Below are positions 35,453 through 44,341 of a stretch of 64,000 nucleotides of DNA, piece after piece. The first letter of the stretch is position 1. Each line of letters begins with the position of its first letter. The notes beneath the pieces are model-generated. The model made no database searches. It was not told where the DNA came from and was given only the letters and a program-made list of their open reading frames with translations. A program made the translations under genes and the position numbers. The stretch covers positions 1,612,001 through 1,676,000 of the forward strand of contig NZ_CP082284.1 in NCBI RefSeq assembly GCF_019880225.1, read 5' to 3'. This DNA comes from Halobaculum rubrum. GTDB taxonomy: Archaea; Halobacteriota; Halobacteria; Halobacteriales; Haloferacaceae.

Positions 35453-36757
35453 TCAGTCGTCGGCGGGAGCGGGCGCTTCCACGTCCTCGCGGTGGAGGTG
35501 ACAGGCGGCGAAATGCTCGCCGTCACCGATCGTCGGCTCGACGGCGTACGACGGCTCCTCGGTCGCACAGATACTCGCCTCCGCGAACGTCGAGACGAGT
35601 TGCTCGGCCGCGTCTTCCCACTCGTCGTCGGCGACCTGATCGAGCGCATCGTCGACGACGCTCCCCGCGCGTCCCGACGGCGTGCCGTCGGGGAAGAACT
35701 TCGCCCGGGCCGTGCTGCGGTCGTCGGCCTCGAAGGTGCGCCGATCCACCGCGCGGGTGAACTCGCGGACGGCCACCCACGTGTCGGGGTCCATCGAGAA
35801 CTCGTCTGGTTGGATGAGTCTCGGACACCGGGTCCGGAACCGACAGCCCGACGGCGGCTCGATCGGCGAGGGAACGTCGCCCTCGAGCACGCTCCGGGCG
35901 CCCGTCGAGCGCGGATCCGGGACCGGGATGGACTCGAGCAGCGCCTCCGTGTAGGGGTGTGCGGGGTGTTCGAACAGTTCCTCGGTCTCGGCGAGTTCGA
36001 CCAACTGGCCGAGGTACATCACGGCGACACGGTCGGAGATGTGCCGGATGACGCTGAGGTCGTGTGCGATGAACAGGTAGGTGAGGCCGAACTCGTCTTG
36101 CAGCTCCTGCATCGTGTTGAGCACCTGCGCCTGGATCGACACGTCGAGCGCCGACACCGGTTCGTCGCAGACGATGAAGTCCGGATTCACCGATAGCGCC
36201 CGCGCGAGGTTGATCCGCTGGCGTTGTCCGCCGGAGAACTGGTGCGGATAGCGGTTGTAGTGGTGCGGGTCGAGCCCGACCTTCTCCAGCAACTCGCGGG
36301 CGCGCTCCTCGCGCTCGCCCTTGTAGAGACCGTGGGCCTTCATCGGCTCCTCGACGATGGGGCCGACCTTCATCCGCGGGTCCAGGCTCGACTGGGGGTC
36401 CTGGAAGATCATCTGCAGGTCGCGACGGCGGTCGCGGAGGTCCGACCCCGACAGCTCCGCGAGGTTGTCGCCCTCGAAGTACACCGCCCCGTCCGTGGGA
36501 TCGACGAGTCGGAGGATGGTCCGCGCGAGCGTCGACTTCCCGCAGCCGGATTCGCCGACCAGCCCGAGCGTCTCGCCGCGCTTCACGTCGAAGCTCACGT
36601 CCTCGACGGCGCGCACGGGCGGCTTGTCGAACAGCGCCGACAACATCCCGTCGGACTGACTGAAGTGCTTCGTCAGGCCCTGCACGCTGAGGATGGTGTC
36701 GTCGTCGGTCCCGCCGTCGCCGGTGCCGAGCGGTCCCGTCCCGGTGGCCTCACTCAT
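35453..36757 (-). CDS. Oligopeptide-type ABC transporter, ATP-binding subunit (OppF/DppF class), 434 aa
   Basis: Last gene of a five-gene importer operon. One ABC domain: Walker [10 protein letters not shown] (about residues 73-81), signature [15 protein letters not shown] (about 175-190), Walker [13 protein letters not shown]. The C-terminal oligopeptide-type extension with CRFRTRCP (four-cysteine iron-sulphur-like motif) reaches to about residue 335. A further acidic C-terminal stretch of about 100 residues has a second Cys ([16 protein letters not shown]) and is longer than usual. Its ATG lies eight bases inside the end of the DppD-like gene. Confidence 0.92.
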   Translation of the reverse strand: MSEATGTGPLGTGDGGTDDDTILSVQGLTKHFSQSDGMLSALFDKPPVRAVEDVSFDVKRGETLGLVGESGCGKSTLARTILRLVDPTDGAVYFEGDNLAELSGSDLRDRRRDLQMIFQDPQSSLDPRMKVGPIVEEPMKAHGLYKGEREERARELLEKVGLDPHHYNRYPHQFSGGQRQRINLARALSVNPDFIVCDEPVSALDVSIQAQVLNTMQELQDEFGLTYLFIAHDLSVIRHISDRVAVMYLGQLVELAETEELFEHPAHPYTEALLESIPVPDPRSTGARSVLEGDVPSPIEPPSGCRFRTRCPRLIQPDEFSMDPDTWVAVREFTRAVDRRTFEADDRSTARAKFFPDGTPSGRAGSVVDDALDQVADDEWEDAAEQLVSTFAEASICATEEPSYAVEPTIGDGEHFAACHLHREDVEAPAPADD

Positions 36758-37904
36758 CGACCTCACCTCCGGACACGCCGGCGGTCTCCTGGCTGTCGTC
36801 GCCGCGCATCTCGGCGAGCCCGCCCGCGAAGGCGCCGGTCGCCTCCGTCTCCAGCGGTTCGCTGTGTTCGTAGCCGACGCTCTCGAACTTGATGCACGAC
36901 ACCCGGTGTGGGGCTTCGGCGGCGTCGCTCACGTCGTGGTACTCCGGGTGGAACTCCCTGCACGCCTCCCGGGCCTCCGGGCAGCGCGTATGGAACCGGC
37001 AGCCGGAGGGCGGGTTGATCGCCTCCGGCATCACCCCCTTGATCGGGTCGAGCGACTCGATAGTCCGGTCGGGTCGGGGCATCGACCGCAGCAGCGCCTC
37101 GGTGTAGGGGTGTTTCGTGTCGTGAAACAGGTCGTCGACCTCGGCCTCCTCGACGACCTCGCCGAGATACATGACGTTCACCCGGTCGCAGATCTCCGCG
37201 ACGACGCCCATGTCGTGGGTGACCCACAGGAACGCGGTGTCGTACCGGTCCTGGAGGTCGCTGACCAGATCGAGGATCTGTCCCTCGACGGTCACGTCGA
37301 GCGCGGTCGTCGGCTCGTCGGCGATGATGAGCCGCGGCTCACACGCCAGCGCCATCGCGATCAGCACGCGCTGGCGCATCCCGCCGGAGAACTCGTGGGG
37401 GTAGTCGTCGTATCGGGTCTCGGGTTCGGGAATGCCGACCTCCCGGAGCATGTCGACGGCGATCGTCTTCGCCTCCGACTCGCCGACGCCCCGGTTCAAC
37501 TCGATGAACTCCCGGAGCTGGGCGCCCACCTTGAACACCGGATTGAGCGACTCCATGGGGTCCTGGAAGACGATCGCGATCTCGCGGCCGCGGATCTGCT
37601 CGCGCATCTCCCGGTTCGAGAGCATCTCGTCGGACTCCTCCATCCGGCCGTCGGGTGTCTCCACGATGTCGATCAGCTTCTTCCCGTCGAACGTGACGGT
37701 GCCGTCGACGATCCGCCCCGGCTCCTCGACGAGCCGCATGATCGACTGGGCGGCGACCGACTTGCCGGCGCCGGATTCGCCGACGAGGCCGACGAGTTCG
37801 CTCTCGTTGACCTCGAAGCTCACGCCGTCGACCGCGCGGACGGTGCCTTCCTCGGTGAAGAACTGGGTCTTCAGGTTCTCGACTGTGAGTAGTGGTTCGG
37901 ACAT
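36750..37904 (-). CDS. Oligopeptide-type ABC transporter, ATP-binding subunit (OppD/DppD class), 384 aa
   Basis: ABC domain with Walker [10 protein letters not shown] (about residues 44-52), signature [15 protein letters not shown] (about 172-186), Walker [13 protein letters not shown], and H-loop WVTHDMG. It ends with the OppD/DppD C-terminal domain holding [15 protein letters not shown] (about residues 305-319), a four-cysteine motif seen in this class. The ATG overlaps the permease stop by one base (TGATG). The open frame extends upstream to 38813 but that part is a shadow of the permease gene. Confidence 0.92.
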   Translation of the reverse strand: MSEPLLTVENLKTQFFTEEGTVRAVDGVSFEVNESELVGLVGESGAGKSVAAQSIMRLVEEPGRIVDGTVTFDGKKLIDIVETPDGRMEESDEMLSNREMREQIRGREIAIVFQDPMESLNPVFKVGAQLREFIELNRGVGESEAKTIAVDMLREVGIPEPETRYDDYPHEFSGGMRQRVLIAMALACEPRLIIADEPTTALDVTVEGQILDLVSDLQDRYDTAFLWVTHDMGVVAEICDRVNVMYLGEVVEEAEVDDLFHDTKHPYTEALLRSMPRPDRTIESLDPIKGVMPEAINPPSGCRFHTRCPEAREACREFHPEYHDVSDAAEAPHRVSCIKFESVGYEHSEPLETEATGAFAGGLAEMRGDDSQETAGVSGGEVDE

Positions 37905-38908
37905 CAGTTGTTGATACGGGGGTCGAGCGCGTCGCGGAGCCCGTCGCCGAGCAGGTTGAAGCCGACCACGGTGATGAGGATCGCCAGCCCGGGCCAGATA
38001 CTGAACCACGGGTCGGGCAGCATGTAGTCGCGCGACTGCGAGAGCATCTGTCCCCACGAGGGCGTGGGGGGCTGTGCGCCGAAGCCGAGGAACGACAGCC
38101 CGGCGACGATGAGGATCGCCACGCCGATCTGCAGGGTCGCCTGCACCAGGACGGGCGCGAAGCTGTTCGGGATGACGTGTCTGGAGATGATGTTGCGGTC
38201 GCGTACGCCGGCCGCACGTGCGGCCTCGATGTAGTCCTCCTCGCGCACCGACAACACCCGCGAGCGGATGAGCCGGGCGAACGTCGGAATGTTGGCGATC
38301 CCGACGCCGATCATCGCGAACGTGAGGTTGCGACCGAACGCGACCATGAACACGATGACGAGCACGAGAAACGGGATGGCGTACAGCGTCTCGGCGGCAC
38401 GCATCAGCACGTCGTCGATCCGACCGCCGTAGTAGCCGGCGACCGACCCGACGACCGTCCCGGCCACCAGCGCGATGGTCGTCGCGATGACGCCGACGGA
38501 GATGGCGATGCGCGTGCCGTAGAACACCCGCGCGAGGATGTCGCGCCCGCGGTCGTCGGTGCCCAGCGGGTGGGTCCACGTCCCCTCGCCGAAGACGTTG
38601 GTCGTCCACGCCGGCGGCAGCAACTGGGGGGCGACCTCGGCGTTGGGACTCATCCACACCGCCTGCGCGATGGCGTACTGTTCGATCCCGAATATCGGGA
38701 GGACGGACTGATCGATGAACGCGACGACCGCGACGAGCGTCGCGACCCCGATGATCCCCAGCCCCGCCAGCGCCGTCGGGTCGCGACGGACCTGCGAGAC
38801 GGTGTAGCGCCACCCGACGTTCGCGGCGGGTTGGTCGGGGTCGGACTCGGCGGGCTGTGATTCGTTCTCGGTTCGCGAGTCGGGTTCGGATCCGGTTGTC
38901 GTCGCCAT
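37904..38908 (-). CDS. Oligopeptide-type ABC permease (DppC class), 334 aa
   Basis: Inner-membrane permease. A Ser/Glu/Asp-rich N-terminus precedes the first membrane segment (about 46-66). The external loop has HPLGTDDRGRDILARVFYG (about 120-138), the DppC landmark, and the permease EAA loop is EEDYIEAARAAGVRDRNII (about 222-240) with FLGFGAQPPTPSWG near the end. Six membrane segments in all. One-base overlaps on both sides tie it to DppB- and DppD-like genes. Confidence 0.92.
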   Translation of the reverse strand: MATTTGSEPDSRTENESQPAESDPDQPAANVGWRYTVSQVRRDPTALAGLGIIGVATLVAVVAFIDQSVLPIFGIEQYAIAQAVWMSPNAEVAPQLLPPAWTTNVFGEGTWTHPLGTDDRGRDILARVFYGTRIAISVGVIATTIALVAGTVVGSVAGYYGGRIDDVLMRAAETLYAIPFLVLVIVFMVAFGRNLTFAMIGVGIANIPTFARLIRSRVLSVREEDYIEAARAAGVRDRNIISRHVIPNSFAPVLVQATLQIGVAILIVAGLSFLGFGAQPPTPSWGQMLSQSRDYMLPDPWFSIWPGLAILITVVGFNLLGDGLRDALDPRINN

Positions 38909-39903
38909 CAGTCTGCGTCCTCGAAGGTGACTCGCGGGTCGATGTACGCGTACGAGAGGTCGGTGATGATGACCCCGACGACGAACACCAGGCCGAGCAC
39001 GAGCGTCGTGCCGACCACCAGCGCGAAGTCTTGGTTGTTGATCGCGGTGATGATGAGCGTCCCCATCCCGTTGATGGAAAAGACGGTCTCGGTCAACACC
39101 GCCCCGCCGATAGCGCTGGTGAGCTGGAGCCCCAACAGCGTGATCAGCGGGAGCTGTGCGTTACGGAACGCGTGCTTGCGGAGGATCGTCGTCTCCTTGA
39201 CGCCGTAGGCGCGCGCGAGCTTGACGTACTCCTCGCCGAGCACCTCCAGCATCGACGACCGCTCGATCCGGGTGAGCGCCGCCATCTGGAGCGTGCCGAG
39301 CGACACCGTCGGCAACACGAGGTGGTGCAACGACGTGACGAGCACGTCGAACTGGCTGTCGACGCCCACCTCCGCGGGCGACGCCCACGGAAGCACGAGG
39401 CTGGTCGCGGGGAACCAACTGACCTGATAGGCGAACAGAATGATGAGCACCAGGCCGATCCAGAAGGAGGGCGTCGAGACGCCCAGCAGCGCCACAACCC
39501 GCGCGACGTGGTCCGTGGGCTTGTTGCGCCGCTGGGCCGAGATGATCCCCAGCGGGATCGACGTGACGATCGCGAACGTGAAGCTCGACGCGAGCAACAG
39601 TATCGTCACCGGCATCCGTTCGAGGATCTTCTGGGTGACGGGAACCTCGTAGTACAGACTCGTTCCCAGATCGAGCTGTACCACGTCCCAGAGGTAGTTC
39701 AGGTAGCGAAGCCACACCGGCTGGTCGAGTCCGTACTTCGCTCGGATGGCGGCGGCCTGTTGGGCGCTGGGTGACGGCCCGAGCATGATGCTCACGGGGT
39801 CGCCCGGCATCGCCTCCATCAGGAAGTACGTGATCGTGACGACTCCCAGCAGGACCGGTATCGCCTGCAGGATCCGTCGGATCGTGTACTGTGCGCGTCC
39901 CAT
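38908..39903 (-). CDS. Oligopeptide-type ABC permease (DppB class), 331 aa
   Basis: Partner permease. Opens with IRRILQAIPVLLGVVTITYF (helix 1) and has the DppB signature PGDPVSIMLGPSPSAQQ (about residues 35-51). The EAA loop is EEYVKLARAYGVKETTILRK (about 200-220), followed by GGAVLTETVFSINGMG. Six membrane segments. It has its own TATA box (39941-39950), so the transporter may also be made independently of the binding-protein gene 105 bases upstream. Confidence 0.92.
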   Translation of the reverse strand: MGRAQYTIRRILQAIPVLLGVVTITYFLMEAMPGDPVSIMLGPSPSAQQAAAIRAKYGLDQPVWLRYLNYLWDVVQLDLGTSLYYEVPVTQKILERMPVTILLLASSFTFAIVTSIPLGIISAQRRNKPTDHVARVVALLGVSTPSFWIGLVLIILFAYQVSWFPATSLVLPWASPAEVGVDSQFDVLVTSLHHLVLPTVSLGTLQMAALTRIERSSMLEVLGEEYVKLARAYGVKETTILRKHAFRNAQLPLITLLGLQLTSAIGGAVLTETVFSINGMGTLIITAINNQDFALVVGTTLVLGLVFVVGVIITDLSYAYIDPRVTFEDAD

Positions 39904-39940
39904 CTGTCTCTAGTGTCGTGTGCCTTCGTTTCGCACGGGG

Positions 39941-39950
39941 GTATATAAAT
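39941..39950 (-). promoter_or_regulatory. TATA box ahead of the permease genes
   Basis: On the minus strand ATTTATATAC is a near-ideal archaeal TATA box, centred about 43 bases before the dppB-like start. It lies inside the spacer after the binding-protein gene and suggests an internal promoter. Confidence 0.6.
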
Positions 39951-40008
39951 TCGCGGAAGCGGGTATCGAGGCCGCTCCGGTCAGTTACCGCCCGATTCGC
40001 GGTTCGAT

Positions 40009-41703
40009 CTACTTGTCGACCGAGACGTTGTTGTTGTCGGTCACCAGGTGGAACGAGTCCACCGGGTGCGACGTGAAGTCGTTGACGTACTCTTTCACGC
40101 CGAAGCTGTTCTTGAGGTTGTACGCGGGCAGGTGGGCCCGGTCTTCGAGGATCGTGGTGATGGCCTCGGTGTACAGCTGCTTGCGCTCCTCGCGGTCGGC
40201 CGACTGCCGGGCGTCGACGATTTTCTGGGCGGCGTCCTTGCCCCGCTGGCTGTTGGCGCCGTAGTACGACCCGTTGGTGACGCCGAGCGTGTCGTCGGTG
40301 CGACCGAACATGTAGTAAGTGAACGCGTCGGGGTCGGGGGTGCCGGACCAGCCGAGCGTGTACATGTTGTAGTCGTCCTCGTTGCCGGTGACGTAGGCCT
40401 CGAGGAACGCGCCCCAGTCGAGCCGCTGGACCGAGACGTTGTTGAATCCGGCCTCCTTGAGGCCGTTCGACACCGAGATGCCGATCTGTTCGCGCTTGTC
40501 GTCCGGCGGGACGATGATCTTCCAGTTGTAGTCCATCGAGACGCCGGCCTCCTCGAAGAGGGCGGTCGCCTCGTCGATGTTCTTGTCGTGGGGGATCTGC
40601 TCCCACTCGTCGATCGGGAAGCCCCAATCCTCGGTGATCGAGGCGGGCGTGGGGGAGTACTGACGGACGCCGGTCGGCTCGACGTACTGCTCGACGGCGG
40701 TGTCCATCGAGAAGCAGTAGTCGATCGCCTCGCGGACGCGTGCGTCCGCCGTCGGGCCCTCGTTACAGTTGAACGCGAGGTAGAAGTAGCCGATACCCGG
40801 CACCTCGTCGATGCTCGCGTCGTCGATGTCGCGAACCGTCGAGTACAGCTTCGGTGGGATCTCCTCGACCACGTCGTTCTCGCCGTTGCGGAGCGTGGTG
40901 ACGCGAGTCGTCGCCTCCGTGATCGGCGTGAAGTGGATCTTCTCGAGGTTCGCCATCGGCTCGCCCCAGTAGTCTTCGTCGCGCACGAGGTCGACGTAGT
41001 CGCCCTCCTCCCAGCCGTCGAAGACGAACGGCCCCGACCCGACGGGGTTCTGGGTGTTGAACGCGTTCTTGTCGTCCTCTCGGACGGACATGGGGACGAT
41101 ACGGCCGGCGGCGAGCGTGTTCATGAACGGCCCGTACGGGTACTTCAGGGTGAACACGATCGTGTCGTCGCCTTCCGTCTCGATCGAGTCGATCATGTTG
41201 AACTCCGAGGCGTTCTCGGTCTCCTCGTCGACCGGGGCCTCGAAGCTGTACTTCACGTCCTCGGGGGTGACGGGGTCGCCGTTCGAGAACGTCGCCTCCG
41301 TCGTCATCGTCACCGTGTACACGGTGCCGTCGTCGTTGACCTCGGGCTCGCCCGTCGCGAGCTCGGGGACCACGCCGGTTCCCTCGTCGTACGTGTACAG
41401 CCCCTCGAAGATCTGGCTGGCCACCTGGTCGGACGGGACGTCGTTGAGCACGACCGGGTCGAACTCCAGCGGGCTCTTGACGAGCGCGAGGTTGAGCGTG
41501 CCGCCGCTCATGCTGCCCGAGTCGCTGTCGGAGCCGGAATCGGAGCCCGAATCGGAGCCGGAATCGGTAGTTTCGCCGTCGCTTTGGCCGCTGTCGCCGC
41601 CGAGGCAGCCGGAGACGGCTGCGACGCCGGCCGCACCGGTCCCGGTTAGGAACGTGCGCCGGTTCATCCGGTCGAATACGCGAGTTATGTCATCTTCTGT
41701 CAT
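40009..41703 (-). CDS. Oligopeptide-type ABC substrate-binding lipoprotein, 564 aa
   Basis: First gene of the importer operon. The N-terminus has a Tat lipoprotein signal: MNRRTFLTGTGAAGVAAVSGC, with twin arginines and lipobox V-S-G-C; the Cys would be lipid-anchored. A Ser/Asp/Gly linker (SGSDSGSDSGSDSDSGS-like) follows, then the SBP family 5 domain (DPVVLNDVPSDQVASQIFEG; YSFEAPVDEETENASEF). The start is the ATG at 41703 (MTEDDITRVFD), though 41718 is also in frame. A TATA box lies 45-57 bases upstream. Confidence 0.92.
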   Translation of the reverse strand: MTEDDITRVFDRMNRRTFLTGTGAAGVAAVSGCLGGDSGQSDGETTDSGSDSGSDSGSDSDSGSMSGGTLNLALVKSPLEFDPVVLNDVPSDQVASQIFEGLYTYDEGTGVVPELATGEPEVNDDGTVYTVTMTTEATFSNGDPVTPEDVKYSFEAPVDEETENASEFNMIDSIETEGDDTIVFTLKYPYGPFMNTLAAGRIVPMSVREDDKNAFNTQNPVGSGPFVFDGWEEGDYVDLVRDEDYWGEPMANLEKIHFTPITEATTRVTTLRNGENDVVEEIPPKLYSTVRDIDDASIDEVPGIGYFYLAFNCNEGPTADARVREAIDYCFSMDTAVEQYVEPTGVRQYSPTPASITEDWGFPIDEWEQIPHDKNIDEATALFEEAGVSMDYNWKIIVPPDDKREQIGISVSNGLKEAGFNNVSVQRLDWGAFLEAYVTGNEDDYNMYTLGWSGTPDPDAFTYYMFGRTDDTLGVTNGSYYGANSQRGKDAAQKIVDARQSADREERKQLYTEAITTILEDRAHLPAYNLKNSFGVKEYVNDFTSHPVDSFHLVTDNNNVSVDK

Positions 41704-41747
41704 GGTTGTGCTACCCAAACTGGGATGTCAAAGCTTGGGCTGTGATG

Positions 41748-41760
41748 ATATTTATACTTA
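41748..41760 (-). promoter_or_regulatory. TATA box of the first peptide-transporter operon
   Basis: On the minus strand the stretch reads AAGTATAAATATC, upstream of the binding-protein gene and diverging from trmY. It is one of the most AT-rich spots in this part of the window. Confidence 0.6.
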
Positions 41761-41847
41761 TTGTTTTTGGTGCCGGTAATCTATGTCTACTGAGATGCGC
41801 GCGCGTCGATCCGGAACGTCAATTGTCCCCGCGAACCGATATCTCAT

Positions 41848-42438
41848 ATGCGCCAGTTCGTCGTCTGCGGTCACGACGCGCCCACGACCCCCGAGTTCAG
41901 TCTCGACGACCTCGCCGGCGGGGCGGGACGACTGGATCTGCTGTGTCGGTGTGTGAACGCCGGGCTGTTTCTCTCGCACGGGATCCGCGAGGACAGCCGC
42001 GTCCACCTCGTGCTCGGCGACGAGTACACCGTCCGGTTCTCGGGCGCGACGGCTCGCGGACTTCACCCCGACGAGCGTACGACGGCCGCGCGCGTTCGCG
42101 ACGCGCTCGACGCGCGTGACGGGGCGATCGGCCACATGCCCGCGGAGGTGTCGCCCGGCGTCGAACTGTACCGGATGGGTGTCGAGACGACGCTCGACAC
42201 GATAGACGGCACCGTCGTCCAACTCCACGAGGACGGGGAGCCGCTCGCCGAGACTGACCCGCCCGATGACCCGGTGTTCGTCCTCTCGGACCACTCGGAC
42301 TTCACCGCCGAGGAGACCGATCTCCTTGCCGACCGCGCCGACCGTCGGATTCGCCTCGGTCCGAAGGCGATCCACGCGGACCACGCCATCAGCGTCGCCA
42401 ACAACTACCTAGACACCGAGGGCTACGAGCGGTACTGA
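41848..42438 (+). CDS. trmY: tRNA (pseudouridine-54-N1) methyltransferase TrmY, 196 aa
   Basis: SPOUT-class enzyme that methylates pseudouridine 54 to m1-pseudouridine in archaeal tRNA. Marks: [20 protein letters not shown] at the start, [20 protein letters not shown], and the SAM-binding knot region with [14 protein letters not shown] (about 150-163), ending [19 protein letters not shown]. Length 196 is typical. Its substrate modification is laid down by Pus10, encoded at 23273-24658. Divergent from the transporter operon. Confidence 0.93.
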   Translation: MRQFVVCGHDAPTTPEFSLDDLAGGAGRLDLLCRCVNAGLFLSHGIREDSRVHLVLGDEYTVRFSGATARGLHPDERTTAARVRDALDARDGAIGHMPAEVSPGVELYRMGVETTLDTIDGTVVQLHEDGEPLAETDPPDDPVFVLSDHSDFTAEETDLLADRADRRIRLGPKAIHADHAISVANNYLDTEGYERY

Positions 42439-42441
42439 GAA

Positions 42442-42500
42442 GCTTCCGAACGGCTGTCCGGCGTGGGAGGCGATCCGGTGACTGCCCCGCGTTCGGAAGC
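42442..42500. repeat. 11-base inverted repeat between trmY and tRNA-Pro
   Basis: GCTTCCGAACG (42442-42452) faces CGTTCGGAAGC (42490-42500), a perfect match with a 37-base spacer. It lies just after the trmY stop and its right arm borders the TATA-like box of the tRNA gene. It could end trmY transcription or influence the tRNA promoter. Confidence 0.7.
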
Positions 42501-42508
42501 CTTAACAG
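42499..42508 (+). promoter_or_regulatory. TATA-like box of the tRNA-Pro gene
   Basis: GCCTTAACAG is the only AT-rich spot ahead of the tRNA, centred about 30 bases before its first base. Confidence 0.5.
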
Positions 42509-42532
42509 AACGCCCGGCGTTCGTCCGGACGC

Positions 42533-42605
42533 GGGCCGGTGGGGTAGCTTGGTATCCTTCGGCCTTCGGGTGGCCGTAACCACGATTCAAATTCGTGCCG
42601 GCCCA
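42533..42605 (+). tRNA. tRNA-Pro, anticodon CGG
   Basis: The cloverleaf can be built by hand. Acceptor GGGCCGG pairs with CCGGCCC (7 of 7), discriminator base A. The anticodon stem CGGCC/GGCCG encloses the loop TTCGGGT, anticodon CGG (reads CCG). The variable stretch is TAAC; T stem CACGA/TCGTG encloses TTCAAAT. The D arm is GGGTAGCTTGGTATCC. No CCA is encoded, as usual for haloarchaea. The DNA after the discriminator (CTTCTCCCGC) begins a repeated region. Confidence 0.95.
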
Positions 42606-42788
42606 CTTCTCCCGCAATCCGACTCTGTCGCGACGGCCTTCGGGTGGCCGTAACCACGTTCCCGTGAGCGAAGCGAACGAGAGCCAGCGAGACGAGCGGA
42701 GCGAGTCTCGCGTGATTCAAATTCGTGCCGGCCCACTTCTCCCGCAATCCGACTCTGTCGCGACGGCCTTCGGGTGGCCGTACTCACG
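42584..42788. repeat. Partial duplications of the 3' half of tRNA-Pro
   Basis: A 69-base direct repeat lies at 42584-42652 and 42714-42782 (period 130). It begins in the T stem, includes the full T-loop, acceptor 3' strand and discriminator, 28 bases of trailer and then a copy of the anticodon arm. Anticodon-arm copies occur at 42560 (in the tRNA), 42634 and 42764; the last one differs after the arm (TACTCACG instead of TAACCACG). The spacer between units carries a GC-rich segment (GAGCGAAGCGAACGAGAG...). Neither extra copy can fold into a tRNA, since the 5' half is absent. Confidence 0.9.
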
Positions 42789-43103
42789 TCCGCGTGGGCG
42801 TCGACGCCGACGCCGAGTCGACCCCATATCTTATCGGGGTACGTATCACAACGATCGATCGTGGTACTACCGGGTCCCGATATCTCCGAGGGGACGTCGT
42901 ATTTCCGTCGGGACCGTGGAACCCCGACCGGTACTCCCGAACACGGAAACGGCCGCGAGATCGCTTTGAACGCCGACTCCGGGGAGACGAATGGGTAACG
43001 ACTTCGGGGACCGTCCGCGCGACAGCCGGACCGCCAGTACCTCTCAGTTCCTCCGCGCCGGCTTGCCGACGGATGTCACCCAGCATACCAGGAGTCGGTC
43101 GAC

Positions 43104-44267
43104 ATGATGGACGAGACGGAGTTCGACCGGTCGCGAGTAGTCTGGTTGGTCCTTGCTGCCGTTCTCGCCGGAACGCTCGGTCTGTTGGTGTACTCGTACA
43201 TCGGGACGTTCGTCCTCGGAATATTCATCTACTACGCGGCTCGGCCCGTCTACCGTCGGTTACGGCTCCTCGTCGAGAGTCCCGAGATCGCGGCGGCGGG
43301 CGCGCTGTTCGCGTTCGAGATCCCGTTTCTCGCGGTAACCGGGTATCTCCTGTTCCTCGCAGTCAGGGAACTCGAGCAGTACGCCGGAGCGGGCGCCGAA
43401 ATCGTCGCCTGGTTCCTGCCGATTCCTCCCGCGGAGCTGGCTCGAGGGATCGCCGACCCGCAGGCGTACGTTTCGTCGTTCGACGTGGCATCGATCGCCG
43501 ATGTTCTCAGGACTGGCGGGGACGTGTTGGGGCCGATCGCGACGTTCTTCCTGCACCTCTCTCTGGCCATCGCCCTCGCGTTCTATCTCCTCCGGGACGG
43601 CGGCCGCATCGCGGACTGGTTCCGTGACGAGGTGGGAGCGGACTCGGCCCTGTGGCTCTATGCGTCGCTCGTCGATCGCGACTTCCAGGTGGTGTATTTC
43701 GGGAACATCCGGACCGTGATCGTCGTCGCGCTTCTCGCCGTGGGCATCTACAACGGGCTCAACATCGTCGCCCCGCCGGGACTGAAGATTCCTATCCCCA
43801 ACGTCCTCGCGCTTCTCACGGGCGCGGCGACGCTCATTCCCATCGTCGTGGGGAAGGTCGTATATGTCCCGACGGCGGTATATCTGGTGCTGAGAGCGAT
43901 CGAGTCGGACCCGCAAACGCTGTGGTTTCCCGCTCTCGTGGCCATCGTGGCGCTGCTCGTCCTCGATCTGTTCCCCATCATGGTTATCAGGCCGGTCCTC
44001 GCCGGTCAGACTACCCACAGGGGAGCGATGATGTTCTCGTACATCTTCGGTGGGCTCCTGTTCAACTGGTACGGCATCTTCCTCGGCCCGCTGTTACTGA
44101 TAGCGGCCATCCATCTCGTCCGCGTGGGCCTCTCGGAACTCGCTCACGGCGACCGGGTCACGGCAGAGGTAACGACCGCTCACGGGCTCGGCTCGATGCC
44201 ACGGCCCGACAAGGAACCACCGGACGAGGCGGCGACCGCGGACGGCGACGCCGCTGTCAAGGAGTGA
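43104..44267 (+). CDS. AI-2E family transporter, 387 aa
   Basis: Multi-pass membrane protein of the AI-2 exporter family (formerly UPF0118). Eight or so hydrophobic segments. Family-typical parts include YYAARPVYRRL after the first pair, FFLHLSLAIALAFYLLRDGG in the middle, and GGLLFNWYGIFLGPLLLIAA near the end. The family also includes sodium/proton exporters, so the substrate is open. The start has a GGAG ribosome-binding site 11 bases upstream of ATGATG. The region between the tRNA repeats and this gene (42789-43103) has no recognisable gene. Confidence 0.88.
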   Translation: MMDETEFDRSRVVWLVLAAVLAGTLGLLVYSYIGTFVLGIFIYYAARPVYRRLRLLVESPEIAAAGALFAFEIPFLAVTGYLLFLAVRELEQYAGAGAEIVAWFLPIPPAELARGIADPQAYVSSFDVASIADVLRTGGDVLGPIATFFLHLSLAIALAFYLLRDGGRIADWFRDEVGADSALWLYASLVDRDFQVVYFGNIRTVIVVALLAVGIYNGLNIVAPPGLKIPIPNVLALLTGAATLIPIVVGKVVYVPTAVYLVLRAIESDPQTLWFPALVAIVALLVLDLFPIMVIRPVLAGQTTHRGAMMFSYIFGGLLFNWYGIFLGPLLLIAAIHLVRVGLSELAHGDRVTAEVTTAHGLGSMPRPDKEPPDEAATADGDAAVKE

Positions 44268-44341
44268 CCCCGCGGGCTCCGCCGAGAGATACACGAGGCC
44301 GTCGTCCTGTCGACCTCGATCCGGCCACGTAATCGTGCGAT

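Noticed and set aside
37905-38813. N-terminal extension of the DppD-like ATPase into the permease gene
   Set aside because: The extension is Arg-rich shadow sequence over the DppC-like gene; the ATPase begins at [11 protein letters not shown].
42714-42788. A second tRNA gene in the repeats after tRNA-Pro
   Set aside because: Only the 3' half is present; there is no acceptor 5' strand or D arm, and the T stem is broken.
42774-42998. 74-codon plus-strand frame after the tRNA repeats
   Set aside because: Starts inside the repeat, has Ser/Thr/Pro-rich random composition and no start signal.
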